In this document: piece after piece, positions 61,141-64,000 of the stretch | Layout of the letters: each line of letters opens with the position of its first letter | Position numbering within the stretch: position 1 is the first letter of the stretch | Assembly: GCF_001261735.1 (NCBI RefSeq) | Contig: NZ_CVRP01000009.1 | Location: forward strand, 1-64,000 | DNA length: 64,000 bases | Reading direction: 5' to 3' | Source: Dysgonomonas sp. BGC7 | GTDB taxonomy: Bacteria; Bacteroidota; Bacteroidia; Bacteroidales; Dysgonomonadaceae | Program-made: the position numbers and the translations under genes | The notes under the pieces: generated by a model | The model's input: only the letters and a program-made list of their open reading frames with translations | Databases searched by the model: none | What the model was told of the DNA's origin: nothing

Positions 61141-63222
61141 ATGAAACATTTCTTTTGTATTTTATCCGTCTTTTTTTTATTCGTTAGTTGTTCAGACGAC
61201 CCTTCGGATATTATAGACCCTACCGGAAGCGGAGGGACTGGTCCGACAAAGCCGAATAGTGTTATAAATGAGAAACTTTTTGAAGCAATCAATTTAGACT
61301 ATCCGGGCTTAGAAAGGGTAAAAGAACAATATGAAGCAGGGCTGCATTACGATGCAGCAAAAACATTATTGGATTATTACAAACTTCGTACAGACGTAGT
61401 TAATCCTAATATCTCTCTTATTAATATTGTGGCTACCGCAGACGACAAGTCGAAAGCTGATTATGCGTTAGACAATAATCGCTTCTTTGTGAATAACTAT
61501 TATGAAGATGCCGCAACAAAAAAACCTTACTCCTTGACAAAAGATGGAAAGATCGACTGGTCTTTCAAACCATCGGGAGCTGATGATGAATATCAAAAAC
61601 AGCTTCATAGACACCAATGGCTAGTTTCTCAGGCAAAGGTATATAGAATCACCAACGATGAGAAATATATTAAATCTTGGATTGCTACTTACAAAGACTG
61701 GTGGGAAAATAATCCTATGCCCGAGTCGGGAACAAATAATACAACATGGTGGCAACTACAAGTGGCGGAGCGTATTCTGGGACAAGTTCAATTGTTTGAT
61801 TATTATAAGAACTCGGTAAATTTTACACCGGAATGGTTCTCTGACTTTATGAGCCACTTTGCCGATCATGCAGACTTTTTAGTTAAATATCCATATACAG
61901 GAGGAAACATTCTTGTATCTCAGGCTAATGCTCTGGCTTTTGCCGGAGTGTTATTTCCGGAGTTTAAGAATGCCAAAGAATGGATGAATACAGGTTATCA
62001 GACTCTAGCTCAGGAAGTAAATAGTCAGTTCTTGAATGATGGTATGCATTACGAATTAGATCTGAGCTACCATATAAGTGCAATTGCAGACTATTATGAG
62101 ACAATGAAACTGGCAGACGCAAACAGTTCTTTAACTGCTAATTTACCTACCGACTTTAGTTCTTCTCTACGCAAAGCTGCGGAAATTGTGATGCACTTTA
62201 CTTTCCCGAACTTCTTCGATTCTAAATCCGGAGGTTACTGTGTTCCCGGTTTTAATGATACCAGACAGTCTTCGTGGACGCGATCTGTTCTTAGTCGCAA
62301 TTTCGGGCGATATAATGAAATGTTTCCGGATAGTAAGGAGCTATTGTATATGGCTACACAAGGCAAGCAGGGAACACGCCCCGAAATATCTGTTAAAGCA
62401 TTCTCTACATCAGGTTATTATGCTCTGAGAAACGGATGGGATAAAACATCGACAATGATGATGCTTAGTAATAATTATACAGATGAACCAATAAAGATAT
62501 GGAGTCATAAGCAACCGGATAATGGAACATTCGAACTGTATCATAACGGAAGGAATTTCTTTCCTGATACCGGAGTCTTCTCTTATTATACACAAGGTGG
62601 AGACAATACCAATAGAGACTGGTATCGCCAAACAAAGGTACATAATACAATGACTCTGGATTCTAAGAATATAACGAACGCATATGGTAAGACTCTTAAA
62701 GTAACGACAGGGGGTAATACGGATGTTGTTGTGACCGAAAATCAAGGATATAGCAATCTCAGACACAGACGCTATGTATTCTTTGTCGATAAATCATTTT
62801 TTGTATTAGTAGATGAGGGGATAGGTACTGCAAACGGTATGGTAAACCTCAATTACAACTTATGTGAAGGTAGTAATAATGAAGTTGTTGTGGATGACTC
62901 TCAAAACGGGGCTTCTACAGCTTTCCCTGATGGAAATAATATAATTGTGCGCACATTCGGAAATGGTGCATTATCTACAATACCATTTAGCGGCAAAGTG
63001 TCTTATACTCCAGGTGTAGAATCTGCACGAAAATCTTATTCTGTGAATATGACAAAGGCTACAGGGCAGACTGCCAGATATATAACTGTGATCTATCCTG
63101 CCGCAGATGCAGCTTCTGTTCAGGTTAGCGCTGCTTTCAAGAAACAGGAATTTCAAGAAAACAGTATAGCTGCAGAGGTTGTTATCAATGGAAAGAAATA
63201 TGAATTAAACTGTGATTTATAA
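61141..63222 (+). CDS. Heparinase II/III-family polysaccharide lyase, lipoprotein
   Basis: This protein has 693 residues from the ATG at 61141; an in-frame TTG upstream is unlikely. The lipobox ends LFVSC (Cys17), followed by a glycine/proline-rich linker. The alpha-barrel region (about 45-400) contains WWQLQVAERILGQ, TGGNILVSQANALAFAG (candidate catalytic Asn) and LNDGMHYELDLSYHISA (candidate Tyr/His). A C-terminal beta-sandwich heparinase II/III domain (about 420-690) starts around ISVKAFSTSGYYALRNGW and has the histidine-containing segment RQTKVHNTMTLD. Such lyases cleave glycosaminoglycans or alginate-like uronates by beta-elimination. It resembles PL12-type enzymes; the substrate is uncertain. 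Confidence 0.8.
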   Translation: MKHFFCILSVFFLFVSCSDDPSDIIDPTGSGGTGPTKPNSVINEKLFEAINLDYPGLERVKEQYEAGLHYDAAKTLLDYYKLRTDVVNPNISLINIVATADDKSKADYALDNNRFFVNNYYEDAATKKPYSLTKDGKIDWSFKPSGADDEYQKQLHRHQWLVSQAKVYRITNDEKYIKSWIATYKDWWENNPMPESGTNNTTWWQLQVAERILGQVQLFDYYKNSVNFTPEWFSDFMSHFADHADFLVKYPYTGGNILVSQANALAFAGVLFPEFKNAKEWMNTGYQTLAQEVNSQFLNDGMHYELDLSYHISAIADYYETMKLADANSSLTANLPTDFSSSLRKAAEIVMHFTFPNFFDSKSGGYCVPGFNDTRQSSWTRSVLSRNFGRYNEMFPDSKELLYMATQGKQGTRPEISVKAFSTSGYYALRNGWDKTSTMMMLSNNYTDEPIKIWSHKQPDNGTFELYHNGRNFFPDTGVFSYYTQGGDNTNRDWYRQTKVHNTMTLDSKNITNAYGKTLKVTTGGNTDVVVTENQGYSNLRHRRYVFFVDKSFFVLVDEGIGTANGMVNLNYNLCEGSNNEVVVDDSQNGASTAFPDGNNIIVRTFGNGALSTIPFSGKVSYTPGVESARKSYSVNMTKATGQTARYITVIYPAADAASVQVSAAFKKQEFQENSIAAEVVINGKKYELNCDL

Positions 63223-63248
63223 CATCTTATATTAAATATTTGTGTAAT

Positions 63249-64000
63249 ATGAACCAAATTAACATCAAATCAAAATTATTGTTTCTTTTGTCAATAGTAT
63301 TACTGTCATTGCTGTCATTCACGGCTTGCGAAGACACTGAGACTACTGACGAAACAAACTTTGCAATTTATTATACAGGTATGACGGATATTGGACCGTC
63401 AATGACCGGTGTAGTTAGCTCCCCTTCATATATAGGAGGAAAGCCTTATGGATTCGAAATTGTAGGCACTACTCTCAATGGTGAATCATATTCAGGTAAC
63501 AGTTTCATTATAGATGAAGAGACCGGAAGTATAACCATTGCTCAAACTACAGGTATACCTGTTGGTCATTACAAACTGTCTGTTAAATGTTTTTCTAACG
63601 GGAAAAGATATGAGTTTAAGGATATAGTTGAAGTGAACATGATGAAGCCTGTACCTGATGGTATTTCGGTAGAGCCTAACTTGTTGAAAGCTGATTATGG
63701 AGACGTTATTGATCCTGCAAGTGTGGTTGAGTTACCCACTGCACAAGTAGTTACTGATGGTAATCATGTTTCTATCAGAAAATATGAAATTGCAAAGAGT
63801 GATTTTTCTAAGTTTTTTGCTATATCTTCTTCCGGTGTGATATCTATTGTTCGTGGAGATGTCAATTTACTTCCGGGGAAGTATATGCTATCCTTAAAGC
63901 TTACAACCGGAGCTTCGGGCGAAGATGAAGGTATTTTTGAAAATGCTCTTGAAGTAAATATAACATCGCGTCCTTTAGCTCTTACCTATACACCTGCTAC
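63249..64000 (+). CDS. Surface lipoprotein, N-terminal part (cut by window edge)
   Basis: An ATG at 63249, 26 bp after the lyase stop, opens a frame that runs to the window end without a stop (about 250 codons). It begins MNQINIKSKLLFLLSIVLLS and has a lipobox ending SFTACED. The visible part consists of immunoglobulin-like beta modules (YIGGKPYGFEIVG, FIIDEETGSITIAQ, PVGHYKLSVKC). This pattern suits a surface glycan-binding or scaffold lipoprotein co-expressed with the lyase, perhaps of the DUF4958 kind. The assignment is tentative because the protein is incomplete. Confidence 0.6.
   Translation, partial: MNQINIKSKLLFLLSIVLLSLLSFTACEDTETTDETNFAIYYTGMTDIGPSMTGVVSSPSYIGGKPYGFEIVGTTLNGESYSGNSFIIDEETGSITIAQTTGIPVGHYKLSVKCFSNGKRYEFKDIVEVNMMKPVPDGISVEPNLLKADYGDVIDPASVVELPTAQVVTDGNHVSIRKYEIAKSDFSKFFAISSSGVISIVRGDVNLLPGKYMLSLKLTTGASGEDEGIFENALEVNITSRPLALTYTPA

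Overview
The window looks like a chromosomal segment of a Bacteroidales bacterium. The evidence is two SusC/SusD pairs, the Bacteroidetes-type promoter element TAnnTTTG in front of several genes, low G+C, weak Shine-Dalgarno signals at most genes, lipoprotein and signal-peptide-rich carbohydrate enzymes, and a LytS/LytTR-type two-component pair. The family of secreted proteins around 46 and 58 kb suggests a Dysgonomonas-like organism, but that placement is inference.

Region 1 (1-17.6 kb) is a carbohydrate locus. It opens with the 5' part of uxaA (altronate dehydratase) and uxaB (tagaturonate reductase) on the minus strand, with a divergent LacI-type regulator. A tight seven-gene minus-strand operon follows: susC, susD, a two-domain esterase, a GH109-type alpha-N-acetylgalactosaminidase-like protein, a glucosamine-6-phosphate deaminase, a FucP/GluP sugar transporter and NagA. 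A divergent GH2 beta-galactosidase-like enzyme completes the set. Together these fit capture, trimming, import and catabolism of an amino-sugar-containing glycan. LacI-like palindromes lie upstream of both lacI and susC.

Region 2 (17.8-24.1 kb) is a plus-strand tripartite export operon (TolC-type outer membrane protein, MacA-type adaptor, MacB-type ATPase and permease) that ends with its own LytS-type kinase and LytTR regulator.

Region 3 (24.1-39.3 kb) is a second utilisation locus on the minus strand: SusC, SusD, a calcineurin-like phosphoesterase lipoprotein, an MFS transporter, an L-fucose/L-arabinose isomerase-like enzyme, a mannose-6-phosphate isomerase fused to a degenerate kinase-like domain, a ROK-family kinase and a clan GH-A hydrolase. 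A GntR-type regulator is encoded just upstream. Fur-family and YnfA-type genes follow on the plus strand.

Region 4 (40.5-43.9 kb) holds two surface lipoproteins behind a clear cobalamin riboswitch with a consensus promoter on the minus strand; no BtuB gene is in view.

Region 5 (43.9-58.9 kb) contains two paralogous modules, each a small secreted protein followed by a very large multidomain surface protein. Housekeeping genes lie between them: an MBL-fold hydrolase, a frameshifted acetyltransferase, an AraC-type regulator, a DEAD-box helicase and a DUF493 protein. Upstream of the larger module the intergenic region carries a 16-bp inverted repeat around 90 bp and a pure (CT)24 tract, both candidate phase-variation signals.

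Region 6 (59.7-64 kb) has a GT4-type glycosyltransferase, a heparinase II/III-type lyase lipoprotein and the start of another surface lipoprotein that runs off the window.
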